A stretch of 64,000 nt of DNA, taken from the NCBI GenBank assembly GCA_031769625.1, contig JAUIMM010000200.1:51110001-51174000 (forward strand). Reading direction: 5' to 3'. The DNA is from Taudactylus pleione. Its lineage: Eukaryota; Chordata; Amphibia; Anura; Myobatrachidae. A program made the position numbers and the translations under genes. This document shows, one piece after another, positions 21,422 to 31,784 of the stretch (position 1 is the first letter of the stretch; each line of letters starts with the position of its first letter). Below the pieces are notes generated by a model. The model made no database searches. It saw nothing but the letters and a program-made list of their open reading frames with translations, and was not told the DNA's origin.

Positions 21422-21827
21422 CAAGACCATCGCGACCATTGGGCTTGCGACGAGACCCTTGTGGTAGGGTCTCGTTGCCGCAAGCCCCAGAGAGATTTCG
21501 GCTCTCACAGAGCCGAAATCTCTCCCACTGACATCACTCATGATGTCAGTGGGGCCGCCCCCAAACGGAGGCGTTCCCATGGGAACACCTCCGTTTGGGC
21601 CACTCCCCTGGCCCGCCCACCAAAGGGGGCGTGCAGTTACTCAACATCGACAGCACGCCCCCTTTGGTACGAGACCCAGAGCGACGGTTTGCCCGTCGCT
21701 ATACGGGTCTCGCCCATGCGCACAACGGAGCTGGCTCCGTCGTGCGCATTTGCACTGGGCCACCATCGACCCGCTTGAGAGCGCATAGCGCTCGCGAGCG
21801 GGTCTGAATCAGGCCCTATATGTGTGT
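21422..21827. mobile_element. Chained-hairpin MITE, family A, copy 4 (left-truncated)
   Basis: Near-identical to copy 3, with the same truncation point (CAAGACCATCGCGACC) and the same right end, GTCTGAATCAGGCCC. A T-to-A change in GGGGGCGTGCAGTTACTC breaks one base pair of the hairpin that is intact in copy 3. Confidence 0.8.
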
Positions 21828-21950
21828 GTATATGTGTACTACAGTACGTATGTAAATGTATGTGACTATATATGTGTGTGTATATGTATACTACAGTACG
21901 TTTGTAAATGTATATGTACGTGCCTGCGTATGTGTAAAACAGTACGTATT

Positions 21951-22624
21951 CAGTGCTTGTGTGCATACCCCCCAACCATCATGACTGAGGTGCGACAGTC
22001 CTGTTTTTTGGGTGCTGTCACACCTGTAGCCTGGAGGAACGGTAGAGTGCAGCCTGTCCTATAGGAAAGTGATGTGCATGCTCCAAGCATGAAATGAAAT
22101 GGGGACGTGCTTTGTAGCCATGCAACTTTTTCATTAATGTGCCCAAAGCTGGCAAACAAGGACTTGATCCCCATTTCCCATATGTTGCCATCTAGGGCCC
22201 CCCAGCTTAAGTGCCCTGGACACCCCCAAAACATAAAACAGCTCTGATTGGAGCAACTGATCACCATCTTCTAGCTGTCTCTTCTGGCTGCAGCATGTAC
22301 ATGATGATTCCGTACGACCATGCTGATTGGTGGAAGGCTCTTTTCATCCACCAGTCACAGTGGTGGGGATTTCCACCAGAATGCATGAGGCTACAGAGAC
22401 AAACTAGGGACGGAGAAGGCTGCTGGTAGAGTGAGTACCTCGTGTGGTCACCTCGCAGGTTAGAATTCAGCAATGTAATTTCTATTGAACTGTGTATGTG
22501 TTGTTCGTAAATAAGTTATGACTGCTCCACTATAATTTTCTGTCACTTTTTCTTATTGAGAGAAAACCCGGGGCCACTCACTTGGGTTTGCCCCCCAGCC
22601 TGAAAGTTGCCAGCCAGCCCCTGC
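21951..22624 (+). repeat. Block S, right-end segment, copy 2
   Basis: Near-identical to 11300-11975, ending GCCAGCCAGCCCCTG and followed by CCTGTATGTATGTATGCATG just as in copy 1. Confidence 0.75.
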
Positions 22625-25600
22625 CTGTATGTATGTATGCATGCATGTATGTGACTATGTGATGTCTGTATGTATATAAAATGTGTATGTGACTATGTGA
22701 TGACTGTATGTATGTGTGTATACAACTATGCATGTATATGTGAATATGTGATGACTGTATGTATGTGTGTATGTATGTATACAACTATGCATGTATATGT
22801 GAATGTGATGACTGTATGTATTTGTGTATGTATGTATACAACTATGCATGTATATGTGACTATGTGATGACTGTATGTATGTAACTGTATGTATATGTGA
22901 CTATGTGATGACTGTATGTATGTAACTGTATGTGTATGTGACTATGTGATGACTGTATGTATGTGTGTATGTATGTATACAACTATGCATGTATATATGA
23001 ATGTGATGACTGTATGTATGTATACAACTATGCATGTATATGTGACCATGTGATGACTGTATGTATGTGTGTATGTATATGTGAATGTGATGACTGTATG
23101 TAACTGTATGTATATGTTACTATGTGATGACTTTATGTATGTGTGTATGTATATGTGAATGTGATGACTGTATGTATGTAACTGTATGTATATGTGACTA
23201 TGTGATGACTGTATGTATGTAACTGTATGTGTATGTGATGACTGTATGTATGTAACTGTATGTGTATGTGACTATGTGATGACTGTATGTATGTGTGTAT
23301 GTATGTATACAACTATGCATGTATATGTGAATGTGATGACTATGTATGTATGTATGTGTGTGTGTGTATGTATGTATGTATGTATACAACTATGCATGTA
23401 TAGGTGAATGTGATGACTGTATGTATGTATGTATACAACTATGCATGTATATGTGAATATGTGATGACTGTATGTATGTAACTGTATGTGTATGTGAATA
23501 TGTGATTACTGTATGTATGTAACTGTATGTGTATGTGACTATGTGATGACTGTATGTATGTAACTGTATGTGGGTATGTGACTATGTGATGACTGTATGT
23601 ATGTATACAACTATGCATGTATATGTGACTATGTGATGACTGTATGTGTGTATGTATGTATACAACTTTGCATGTATGTATGTAACTGTATGTATATGTG
23701 AATATGTGATGACTGTATGTATGTAACTGTATGTATATGTGTCTATGTGATGACTGTATGTATGTGTGTATGTATATGTGAATGTGATGACTGTATGTAT
23801 GGAACTGTATGTATATGTGACTATGTGATGACTGTATGTATGTAACTGTATATGTATGTGACTATGTGATTGTATGTATGTAACTGTATGTGTATGTGAC
23901 TATGTGATGACTATGTATGTAACTGTATGTATATGTGTCTATGTGATGACTGTATGTATGTGTGTATGTATATGTGAATGTGATGACTGTATGTATGGAA
24001 CTGTATGTATATGTGACTATGTGATGACTGTATGTATGTAACTGTATATGTATGTGACTATGTGATTGTATGTATGTAACTGTATGTGTATGTGACTATG
24101 TGATGACTATGTATGTAACTGTATGTATATGTGACTATGTGATGACTGTATGTATGTAACTGTATGTGTATGTGACTATGTGATGACTGTATGTATGTGT
24201 GTATGTATGTATACAACTATGCATGTATATGTGACCATGTGATGACTGTATGTATGTGTGTATGTATATGTAAATGTGATGACTGTATGTAACTGTATGT
24301 ATATGTGACTATGTGATGACTGTATGTATGTAACTGTATGTGTATGTGACTATGTGATGACTGTATGTATGTGTGTATGTATGTATACAACTATGCATGT
24401 ATATGTGAATGTGATGACTATGTATGTATGTGTGTATGTATGTATGTATACAACTATGCATGTATATGTGAATGTGATGACTGTATGTATGTAACTGTAT
24501 GTGTATGTGACTATGTGATGACTGTATGTATGTGTGTATGTATGTATGTGTACAACTATGCATGTATATGTGACTATGTGATGACTGTATGTATGTGTGT
24601 ATGTATGTATACAACTTTGCATGTATATGTGAATATGTGATGACTGTATGTATGTAACTGTATGTATATGTGAATATGTGATGACTGTATGTATATGTGT
24701 CTATGTGATGACTGTATGTATGTGTGTATGTATATGTGAATGTGATGACTGTATGTATGTAACTGTATGTATATGTGACTATGTGATGACTGTATGTATG
24801 TAACTGTATGTGTATGTGACTATGTGATGACTATATGTATGTAACTGTATGTATATGTGACTATGTGATGACTGTATGTATGTGTGTATGTATGTATACA
24901 ACTTTGCATGTATATGTGAATATGTGATGACTGTATGTATGTAACTGTATGTATATGTGAATATGTGATGACTGTATGTATGTAACTGTATGTATATGTG
25001 ACTATGTGATGACTGTATGTATGTGTGTATGTATATGTGAATGTGATGACTGTATGTATGTAACTGTATGTGTATGTGACTGTGTGATGACTATGTGTAT
25101 GTGACTATGTGATGACTGTATGTATGTGTGTATGTATGTATACAACTATGCATATATATGTGACTATGTGATGACTGTATGTATATGTATGTATATGTGA
25201 ATGTGATGACTGTATGTATGTAACTGTATGTGTATGTGACTATGTGATGTCTGTATGTATGTGTGTATGTATGTATACAACTATGCATGTATATGTGACT
25301 ATGTGATGACTGTATGTATGTGTGTATGTATGTATACAACTATGCATGTATATGTGAATATGTGATGACTGTATGTATGTAACTGTATGTTTTTATGAAT
25401 ATGTGATGACTGTATGTATGTAACTGTATGTGTATGTGACTATGTGATGACTGTATGTATGTAACTGTATGTGTATATGACTATGTGATGACTGTATGTA
25501 TGTATGTATGTATACAACTATGCATGTATATGTGACTATGTGATGACTGTATGTGTGTATGTGTGTATGTATGTATACAACTATGCATGTATATGTGAAT

Positions 25601-26121
25601 ATGTGATGACTGTATGTATATGTGAATATGTGATGACTGTATGTATGTAACTGTATGTTTATGTGAATATGTGATGACTGTATGTATGTAACTGTATGTA
25701 TATGTGACTATGTGATGACTGTATGTAGATGTGACTATGTGATGACTGTATGTATGTAACTGTATGTGTATGTGACTATGTGATGGCTGTATGTATGTAC
25801 CTGTATGTATATGTGACTATGTGATGACTGTATGTATATGTGATTATGTGATGCCTGTATGTATGCATATATGTGTATGTGACTATGTGATGACTGTATG
25901 TATGCGTGTATGCATGTAGGTATGTGTGACTATGTGATGCCTGTTTGTATGTGTGTGTGACGGTGATGACAGTATGTATGTGTGACTATGTGATGACTAT
26001 GCACGTGTGTGACTATGTGTATATGTGTGTGATAACTTTGTATGAATAAATGTGACTATATACATATATGTGACAGTATGCATGAGTATAAGTGTGTTAC
26101 TGCATATCTGTGTGACAGTAT
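22625..26121. repeat. TATG-rich minisatellite tract 5 (3.5 kb)
   Basis: The longest tract. Higher-order repetition is visible: the segment around 23700-23925 recurs at about 23930-24115 (shared rare variants TATGTGTCTATGTG, TATGTATGGAACTG and ATGTGATTGTATG). The stretch near 24233-24345 matches both flanks of the DIRS insertion without the insertion. Confidence 0.85.
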
Positions 26122-26457
26122 GGGCGAAATTCAATTGACTCCAGCCCCCTTCGCGCCCGACGGAGCGATTCAATTGTTTCTCCTTTCGGGCTCGATCAGC
26201 TGCCAGTGCGCCATTTCAGCTCATAGCCCCAGGGGTGTGCCAGCTGAAATGGGCGAAAAGTGTCCTGTTTGGGCGCCCAAACAGCACTTTTCGTGATCAC
26301 ATCCAGCACTTTGATTGGGGGAAGCCGATTTACGCGACTAAACCCGACCACTTTGGGCGTGATCAGCACGAAAAGTAGTAACAATTGAATTGCGCCCCGC
26401 GATCACCCGTCACTTTAGACGGGAGAACCGGATCGCTAAAACAATTGAATACCGCCC
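26122..26457. mobile_element. MITE N, copy 4
   Basis: Ends GGGCGAAATTCAATTG and CAATTGAATACCGCCC, flanked by TAT. It is more diverged from copies 2 and 3 than they are from each other. Confidence 0.8.
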
Positions 26458-26465
26458 TATGTATT

Positions 26466-26872
26466 CATACTTGTCTACCCTCCCGATTCGGCCAGGAGCC
26501 TCCCGAAAATCTGGTGCCGCTCCCGGCCCACTGGGAAGGCAGGCAAGCCTCCTGGCCCCCAGTGATGTGTCCGCACCCCCCCCCTCCGCAGTTAAAAGTA
26601 TAAACCCCAGCAGCGGGGAGGCGGTGATGCGATTCACGCTGAATCGCGTCATGGTGGCTCCGTCCCCTGCTGCACAATGCCATTAATGTCTGTAATGTGA
26701 AGAGGGGGCAGAGCCGCGATGACACGATCACGCTGTCACAGCCCCATGCTCTGCCCCAATGATGCGTCAGTTGTGGGCCCCGCCTCCTTTGACAGCATCA
26801 TGCCTCCCGCTGTGTAAGCACGAAAGCACCCTCCTAGAAGGAGGGAGCTAAATGTCGGCAAGCCTGATATAT
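26466..26872 (+). mobile_element. hAT-like element Q, copy 4
   Basis: Same order of landmarks as copies 2 and 3. Its 3' part reads CTCCTAGAAGGAGGGAGC, an intact palindrome that copies 2 and 3 have lost (CCAGAAGGTGG). Confidence 0.75.
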
Positions 26873-27079
26873 GTGTGGCTATGTGTACAACAGTACGTAT
26901 GTAACTATATGTGACTATATGTGTATGTATATGTGTAGCTATGTGTACAACAGTACGTATGTAAATGTATGTGACTATATATGTGTGTGTATATGTGTAC
27001 TACAGTACGTATGTAAATGTATGTAACTATATATGTGTGTGTATATGTGTACTACAGTACGTATGTAAATGTATGTGAC
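26873..27079. repeat. GTACGTATGTAA short tandem repeats, unit 3
   Basis: About three 65-base units with the ACAGTACGTATGTAAATGTATG core. They run up to the TAT duplication of the family A element and resume at 27545-27680. Confidence 0.7.
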
Positions 27080-27082
27080 TAT

Positions 27083-27544
27083 GGCCCTGATTCAGAGCCG
27101 GATGCTCTAACAGAGCGCTCGCTCTGAATCAGGGCCGGCCTTCTTGTTTTTTTAGAGCGGTCTCCTGGCCGCTCGCATAGCTGTGACCACCCACAGCTAT
27201 AGCAAGCGGCCAGGAAGATGGTCGTGATGGTCAAGACCATCACGACCATCGGGCTTGCGACGAGACCCTTGTGGTAGGGTCTCGTTGCCGCAAGCCCCAG
27301 AGAGATTTCGGCTCTCACGCCTCCATTTGGGCCACTCCCCTGGCCCGCCCACCAAAGGGGGTGTGCTGTCAACATCGACAGCACGCCCCCTTTGGTACGA
27401 GACCCGGAGCGACGGTTTGCCCGTCGCTATCCGGGTCTCGCGCATGCGCACGACGGAGCCGGCTCCGTCATGCGCATGTGCACTGGGCCACCATCTACCC
27501 GCTTGAGAGCGAATAGCGCTCGCGAGCAGGTCTGAATCAGGCCG
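27083..27544. mobile_element. Chained-hairpin MITE, family A, copy 5 (complete left end)
   Basis: Flanked by TAT at 27080-27082 and 27545-27547; starts GGCCCTGATTCAGAG and ends CTGAATCAGGCCG. It has the left hairpins missing from copies 3 and 4 (GCTCTAACAGAGC, and GGCCGCTCGCATAGCTGTG with its complement). It lacks the CCCACTGACATCA and GGCGTTCCCATGG hairpins, which were deleted between GGCTCTCAC and GCCTCCATTTGG. Confidence 0.85.
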
Positions 27545-27689
27545 TATATGTGTGTGTATATGTGTACTACAGTACGTATGTAAATGTATGTGACTATATA
27601 TGTGTGTGTATATGTGTACTACAGTACGTTTGCAAATGTATATGTACGTGCCTGCGTATGTGTAAAACAGTACATATACAGTGCATGCT

Positions 27690-28003
27690 GATAGGCTGCT
27701 GATTGGTGGAAGGCTCTTTTCATCCACCAGTCACAGTGGTGGGGATTTCCACCAATTAGAATGCATGAGGCTGCAGAGACAAACTAGGGACGGAGAAGGT
27801 TGCTGGTAGAGTGAGTACCTCGTGTGGTCACCTCGCAGGTTAGAATTCAGCGATGTAATTTCTATTGTACTGTGTATGTGTTGTTCGTAAATAAGTTATG
27901 ACTGCTCCACTATAATTTTCTGTCACTTTTTCTTATTGAGAGAAAACCCGGGGCCACTCACTTGGGTTTGCCCCCCAGCCTGAAAGTTGCCAGCCAGCCC
28001 CTG
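27690..28003 (+). repeat. Block S, copy 3, true right end of the hAT block
   Basis: Starts at GCTGATTGGTGGAAGGC, missing the first ~340 bases of block S, and runs to CAGCCAGCCCCTG at 28003, next to the right target duplication. Confidence 0.75.
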
Positions 28004-28011
28004 GCCTGGTT
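28004..28011 (+). repeat. Right target-site duplication of the 22.8-kb hAT block
   Basis: GCCTGGTT, identical to 5161-5168. Its codons CTG GTT continue in frame into CCA GAC ATT of the MERTK exon. Confidence 0.85.
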
Positions 28012-28253
28012 CCAGACATTCAATTAACTCAACCTTCTCAGAGGATCAGATTTAATCCCACGGTGGGCATTATTGCTCTCTCTGAACACAAAGATGTCAA
28101 GTTCAACTGTTCTATTGAGCTTCCTCATTTGGACAGTGGAGAACAGATAACGTGGTGGAAGAATGGAAAACTGATCTCCCCAGTAGAGCATATCTCTGTC
28201 CAGTCTTTTGAAATCCCAGACGGTGTGATGACTACTATGTTATCTTCATGCAA
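28012..28253 (+). CDS. mertk: MERTK-like receptor, exon 2, 3' part (first half of Ig domain 1)
   Basis: It encodes PDIQLTQ, then FNPTVGIIALSEHKDVKF, NCSIELP and ITWWKNGKLIS. This matches the MERTK first Ig domain closely (the TVG-I-LSEHK-VKFNCS core and the WWK-G-K strand, with the first Ig cysteine in FNCS), and less well TYRO3 or AXL. The donor CAA/GTGAGC follows 28253 and leaves two bases that combine with the first base of exon 3. MERTK is a cell-surface receptor that binds GAS6/PROS1 and drives uptake of apoptotic cells. The fragment is open and undamaged apart from the transposon upstream. Confidence 0.88.
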
Positions 28254-28424
28254 GTGAGCATCATAATAATATAGACATGTTTGTGGATAAATGTGAAAAG
28301 CAGGGATGCTGTCTGTAACAATCCTATTTGTCTATGATTAAAAATCCAATCCTTTTTAAATTTAAATAATGAATACACCAGTAATTAATTCAGTGATAAA
28401 ATGTAATGAATCAAAACGTATATA

Positions 28425-28749
28425 CAGGGCCGGATTAAGCCTTTGTGGGACCCGGGACACTTAAAATAAGGGGGCCTGCCACCGCACCTCTGGCCTCCCC
28501 ACTCTTGTAAGCTCCACCTCCACTCATCATTCAGCCTGCCTCATTCATCACCCGGCCCACTCCCACTCATCATTCAGCCTGCCTCATTCATCGCCTGGCC
28601 CACTCCCACTCATCATTCAGCCTGCCTCATTCATCGCCCGGCCCTTAGAAAACGCATGGGACTGCACAGTGCAGCAGTGTGCTCCAGCCAGGAAGAGTCC
28701 CTGAAAGAGGGTGGCTGGGGCACCTTGTTCCCCCCTTAATCCAGCTCTG
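28425..28749. mobile_element. hAT-like element with internal 43-bp minisatellite
   Basis: Ends CAGGGCCGGATTAAG and CTTAATCCAGCTCTG are inverted. The flanks CGTATATA and GCTATATA are a degenerate 8-bp duplication. Between about 28513 and 28650 a 43-base unit (CACTCATCATTCAGCC, TGCCTCATTCATCGCC, GGCCCACTCC) occurs three times. No coding capacity. Confidence 0.65.
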
Positions 28750-29419
28750 GCTATATACTGTACACTGTGTTAATAACCATGAAGTACTGCTACTACAGTT
28801 TTCCTATGTTTACATAAATGTGTGCAACCGATCAGATGTAGTTATCATCATCAGTGTACAACTTGATCCAGGAGCGTACCACCCATAAGTCAGACCCCAC
28901 CAGCTTGCTGGTTTGCATCTATTTGATGCCCATTTAGTTGACTACATGCCCACACCACTCCCTTACTATACTTTGGCCACATCTGCATGAACACTGCCCA
29001 CTTATGCGCTTCATTCCTGCCACAGTTCCAGCCCCCTAGTTGTACTCAGTTGCAGGTCCGGCGTACACCTGTAACCAGACTTGTATTGCAGAAAGATGGA
29101 CATGCATACTAAGGAAACAAATGCGATAGATAGCTCTTCATAACATGGTTGCATTCTGGTTCTTAAAGTAGATACGCAAGTAATTCTTATTCCGATGATT
29201 TTGTTTTATAAAATAAACTTTTGACAGGATTAAAACAACTCTCCCAATTTCATGGCTCAGTCCCTCTGCCCCTGTCCCAATCGAGCTAGGAGGTTTGTCC
29301 CTTTTACCATTATTTTGCTTTGCAGTCTCTGTATGTATCAATTTCTTTTACTTGTCTGTAGCTCTATAAGGCCTCTGAATCAAATAATTCTTTATATTGG
29401 TCTAATCTTTTTATTTAAG
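28750..29419 (+). other. MERTK intron 2, remainder
   Basis: About 670 bases of presumed intron sequence. It contains short fragments only (for example AGGAGCGTACCACCCATAAG near 28870, reminiscent of SINE/hAT ends) and the polypyrimidine acceptor CTAATCTTTTTATTTAAG just before exon 3. Confidence 0.5.
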
Positions 29420-29520
29420 CATTATGGACGTGCAGCGGTCTGATAATGGAACATACAAGTGCAAATTAAAAATTGAGGATGAAGAGCTAATTTCAGATCC
29501 TATCTACATCCAGGTGGAAG
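29420..29520 (+). CDS. mertk: MERTK-like receptor, exon 3 (second half of Ig domain 1)
   Basis: It encodes [17 protein letters not shown] and [16 protein letters not shown]. The DxGxYxC motif supplies the second Ig cysteine, and the SDPIYI strand is characteristic of MERTK. The acceptor is at 29418-29419; the first base completes an Asn codon with exon 2 (SSC-N-IMDV, aligning with ASFSITSV of mammalian MERTK). The donor AAG/GTAAAA follows 29520 in phase 1. The exact phase fit with exon 2b supports a real gene rather than a chance similarity. The next exon (Ig domain 2) was not recognised in the remaining 34 kb of the + strand. Confidence 0.88.
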
Positions 29521-29744
29521 GTAAAATCACACACATACAGTAGGCACCTAAACATCTGAAAGAGCATGTGTCTGGTGTAAACATTTTTGTTTGTTTTACG
29601 GCAGTCTGCAAGTAATTTCACAAGCTAACTGTAGCACTCTACTAATAGCATAAGCAGTAAATAAATAAGACAGCTCTTGGTTAATCTCATATTATACATG
29701 GTGCCAACTTCATTGCACTATAAATGCTCTATATCAGAGGTTCC

Positions 29745-30221
29745 CAAACGTGGTCCTCAAGGAACACCAACAGTTCAGGTTTTAGAGATCTCCATGGTTG
29801 AGCACAGGTGGTTAAATCAAATGAATCGATGTACTAATGAAGTCACCAGTGGTCAAGCATGGATATCCTTAAAACCTGGACTGTTAAGGGGGTATCCACT
29901 AGACGATTAAGATGAACGAATGAACGATCGTTCAATCGTTTGCAAAAGTGTCTAAAATGACCAGCGATGCGTGTGCCTGCTGGTCATTTAGATATCTATC
30001 ATCTTTCCAACATGCTGGTCAACCTGACGATATCGTCAGGTTCAGCATGTATCCAGATGATTGATGACCCTGCACTGAACGTCTGCCCGTTCAGTGCAGG
30101 TTCATCACACGAGTGACAAACGACTGAACGATTACAATGTCGTAATCGTGCAGTCGTTTTCAGATCTTATCGTGGATACCCCCCTATAGGGTGCCTTGAG
30201 AACCGAGTTTGGGAAGCTCTG
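29745..30221. mobile_element. hAT MITE (CAGAGGTTCCCAAACGTGG) with nested insertion
   Basis: Ends CAGAGGTTCCCAAAC and GTTTGGGAAGCTCTG are inverted and flanked by a perfect 8-bp duplication CTCTATAT (29737-29744 and 30222-30229). The interior GGTCCTCAAGG, CCAACAGTTCAGGTTTTAG and GGATATCC resemble a widespread vertebrate hAT MITE type. It is split at about 29887-30188 by another element. Confidence 0.85.
29887..30188. mobile_element. Chained-hairpin MITE, family C (nested)
   Basis: Inverted ends AGGGGGTATCCAC and GTGGATACCCCCC. Successive hairpins are AATGACCAGC with GCTGGTCATT, ACATGCTG with CAGCATGT around CCTGACGATATCGTCAGG, CCTGCACTGAACG with CGTTCAGTGCAGG, and ACGACTGAACGATTAC with GTAATCGTGCAGTCGT. 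The host hAT resumes at GGGTGCCTTGAGAACC. The exact target duplication was not determined. Confidence 0.75.
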
Positions 30222-30394
30222 CTCTATATGGATACAAAACAAAAATACAGATGTCATCATCATGTGTTATACTATTGCAAATTTCTAGATATTTAGCAAA
30301 ATGAAAGACCGAGTTATTTTAATACCTGCAAGTCCTACAGTGACAGCATCCTTCAAATAACAATGAAATGTATTAAAAATCAAAAGCACTCATA

Positions 30395-30775
30395 TTTGAG
30401 AGGTGGCTGCATTTGGTTGCATTTGCAATTTTTCATCGCAACTCCTTACTAATATACAGATCCATCGATACTTGGCCACCTGAGTAACAATATGGTCATG
30501 CAGAATGGACGTCTGAACTGAGACGTCGGAGCCATGATTTGTGCGCACGGGATCGCAGACACAGGCAGCTTTACATCCCAAAACCGGTCGCAGCTAGCCT
30601 GCATTTCTGGCTGCACGCCTCGTAACCTCCACCAAACGGCCCTTAACTGTCACTGCTTGCAACTATCGTAATGGATTTTGACGCATGCGCAGTGCGACTC
30701 AGACGTATGCGCTGATAGCCGATAATCGCTCAACTGCAAAAACATCGACATAGCTTACAACTCTGAATCAGGCCC
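30395..30775. mobile_element. Harbinger-like MITE fragment (...CTGAATCAGGCCC end)
   Basis: The right end CTCTGAATCAGGCCCT is the same terminal sequence as in family A and in the element at 31785-32310. The interior GACGCATGCGCAGTGCG and GACGTATGCGCTGATAGCCG suggests an ordinary, non-chained relative. The left edge is unclear. Confidence 0.45.
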
Positions 30776-30846
30776 TAAGTCAGGTTAAGAGGATCAAAGT
30801 AAACACATAAATTGTCATACAGCTAGTTGCGACTTACTGTTTATAT

Positions 30847-31004
30847 TAGGGGTGGGCAATAAGCGCCCTCCCTGATGTTGTAAACCTACACATCCCAGCA
30901 TGCCCTGCCGCAGTTTTGCTATTTGGCTGTGCTAAAAATGTTGCAATGCATGCTGGGATTTGTAGTTCAACAGCAGCTGGAGAGCTGCTTATTGCCCACC
31001 CCTG
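30847..31004. mobile_element. hAT MITE (AGGGGTGGGCAATAAGC)
   Basis: Inverted ends TAGGGGTGGGCAATAAGC and GCTTATTGCCCACCCCTG, flanked by a perfect 8-bp duplication GTTTATAT (30839-30846 and 31005-31012). The interior contains CATCCCAGCATGCCCTGCCG and GCATGCTGGGATTTGTAGTT, a motif pair common in vertebrate hAT MITEs. Confidence 0.88.
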
Positions 31005-31206
31005 GTTTATATCATTGAAATTATATAAATCATTCATTGGTGAAATTTTTTAAAGTTTGCACTATTATGATTTTTTTGTGATACAGAAGACAAGTGATAA
31101 TATTAAGGTAGTTATTTTAGTCATGAGTGCCACAAATTTATAGAAGCTGAGCTATATTTTTATTAATGCCACATGTAAAAGAGGAACAACTTATTGTGTG
31201 GACTAT

Positions 31207-31245
31207 GGCCCTGATTCAGAGCCGGACGCTCTGACAGACCAGTCA
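31207..31245. repeat. Family A end fragment
   Basis: GGCCCTGATTCAGAGCC and GGACGCTCTGACAGA match the left end of the family A elements. The rest of the element is missing. The next ~530 bases hold nothing I recognise. Confidence 0.55.
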
Positions 31246-31784
31246 GCTATTTGCTTCAATTGTTTACTTGCACTTGACAGATAAAAGCTATTGCACATTT
31301 ACAACTCTTTGCACTATTAGTAACTATGCCTTATAACATATCATTCCAACCAATCTGGACTGAGAAAAATTAAGATCACCATGAGCGGCTGCCCCTTTGT
31401 CACTAACGAGACGCAGGTACTGATGACTTCTGCAACCAGTATACTTATTGTGTACCGTGCCTTTCTCTTCACACCGTTGTGGTATTCAAAAGAGAAAGAA
31501 GTGAAAATGACATAGTTTTAGATTCAGACACTTTGGGCCTAATAGAGAGTTAATCATACGTATCTGAACTGTGTGAGTCATTTCAACTGCATCTCCACTT
31601 ACTAAGTTACTACGGAAAAGGTATAACTGGGATAAGCCGGCCCTATCTCTTGCACCTAGTATAGGGCATGTGCAAAGTGATAATGATGACGGTTACCATG
31701 CATACAGATAGGTGGTGAGTGCATTACAAGATGCCTAGAAATCTGTATTGACGCCTGAGATCCACCCAACTGTGCATCAGACAC

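Larger units (their letters stand above)
5169..28003. mobile_element. hAT-type element expanded to 22.8 kb, inserted in MERTK exon 2
   Basis: The left end CAGTGGCGGGCTGG and the complement of the right end, CAGGGGCTGGCTGG, agree at 12 of 14 positions. They are bounded by a perfect 8-bp duplication (GCCTGGTT). No transposase frame was seen, so it is non-autonomous or has lost it. The interior is a composite: left-end block P (twice), five minisatellite tracts, MITE N (four copies), hAT-like MITE Q (three), chained-hairpin element A (three), right-end block S (three) and one DIRS retrotransposon. The order N-Q-A-S recurs at about 9.9-12.0, 20.5-22.6 and 26.1-28.0 kb, so much of the length comes from tandem duplication after the original insertion. 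Alternative: several independent elements whose outer ends coincidentally share the 8 bp; I think that unlikely. Confidence 0.75.

Noticed and set aside
24233..24345. Treating this as a second, excised DIRS site
   Set aside because: No DIRS remnant or end sequence is present. It is best explained as a paralogous unit that never received the insertion.
5656..26121. CRISPR-like array of regularly repeated units
   Set aside because: Units are irregular, spacers are not unique, and the setting is a vertebrate intron/exon. This is minisatellite sequence.
28063..28257. Reading the Ig-like piece as a small stand-alone protein ending at the TGA at 28255
   Set aside because: The stop lies inside the splice donor (CAA/GTGAGC). 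The frame and the second Ig half continue in exon 3 with matching phase.
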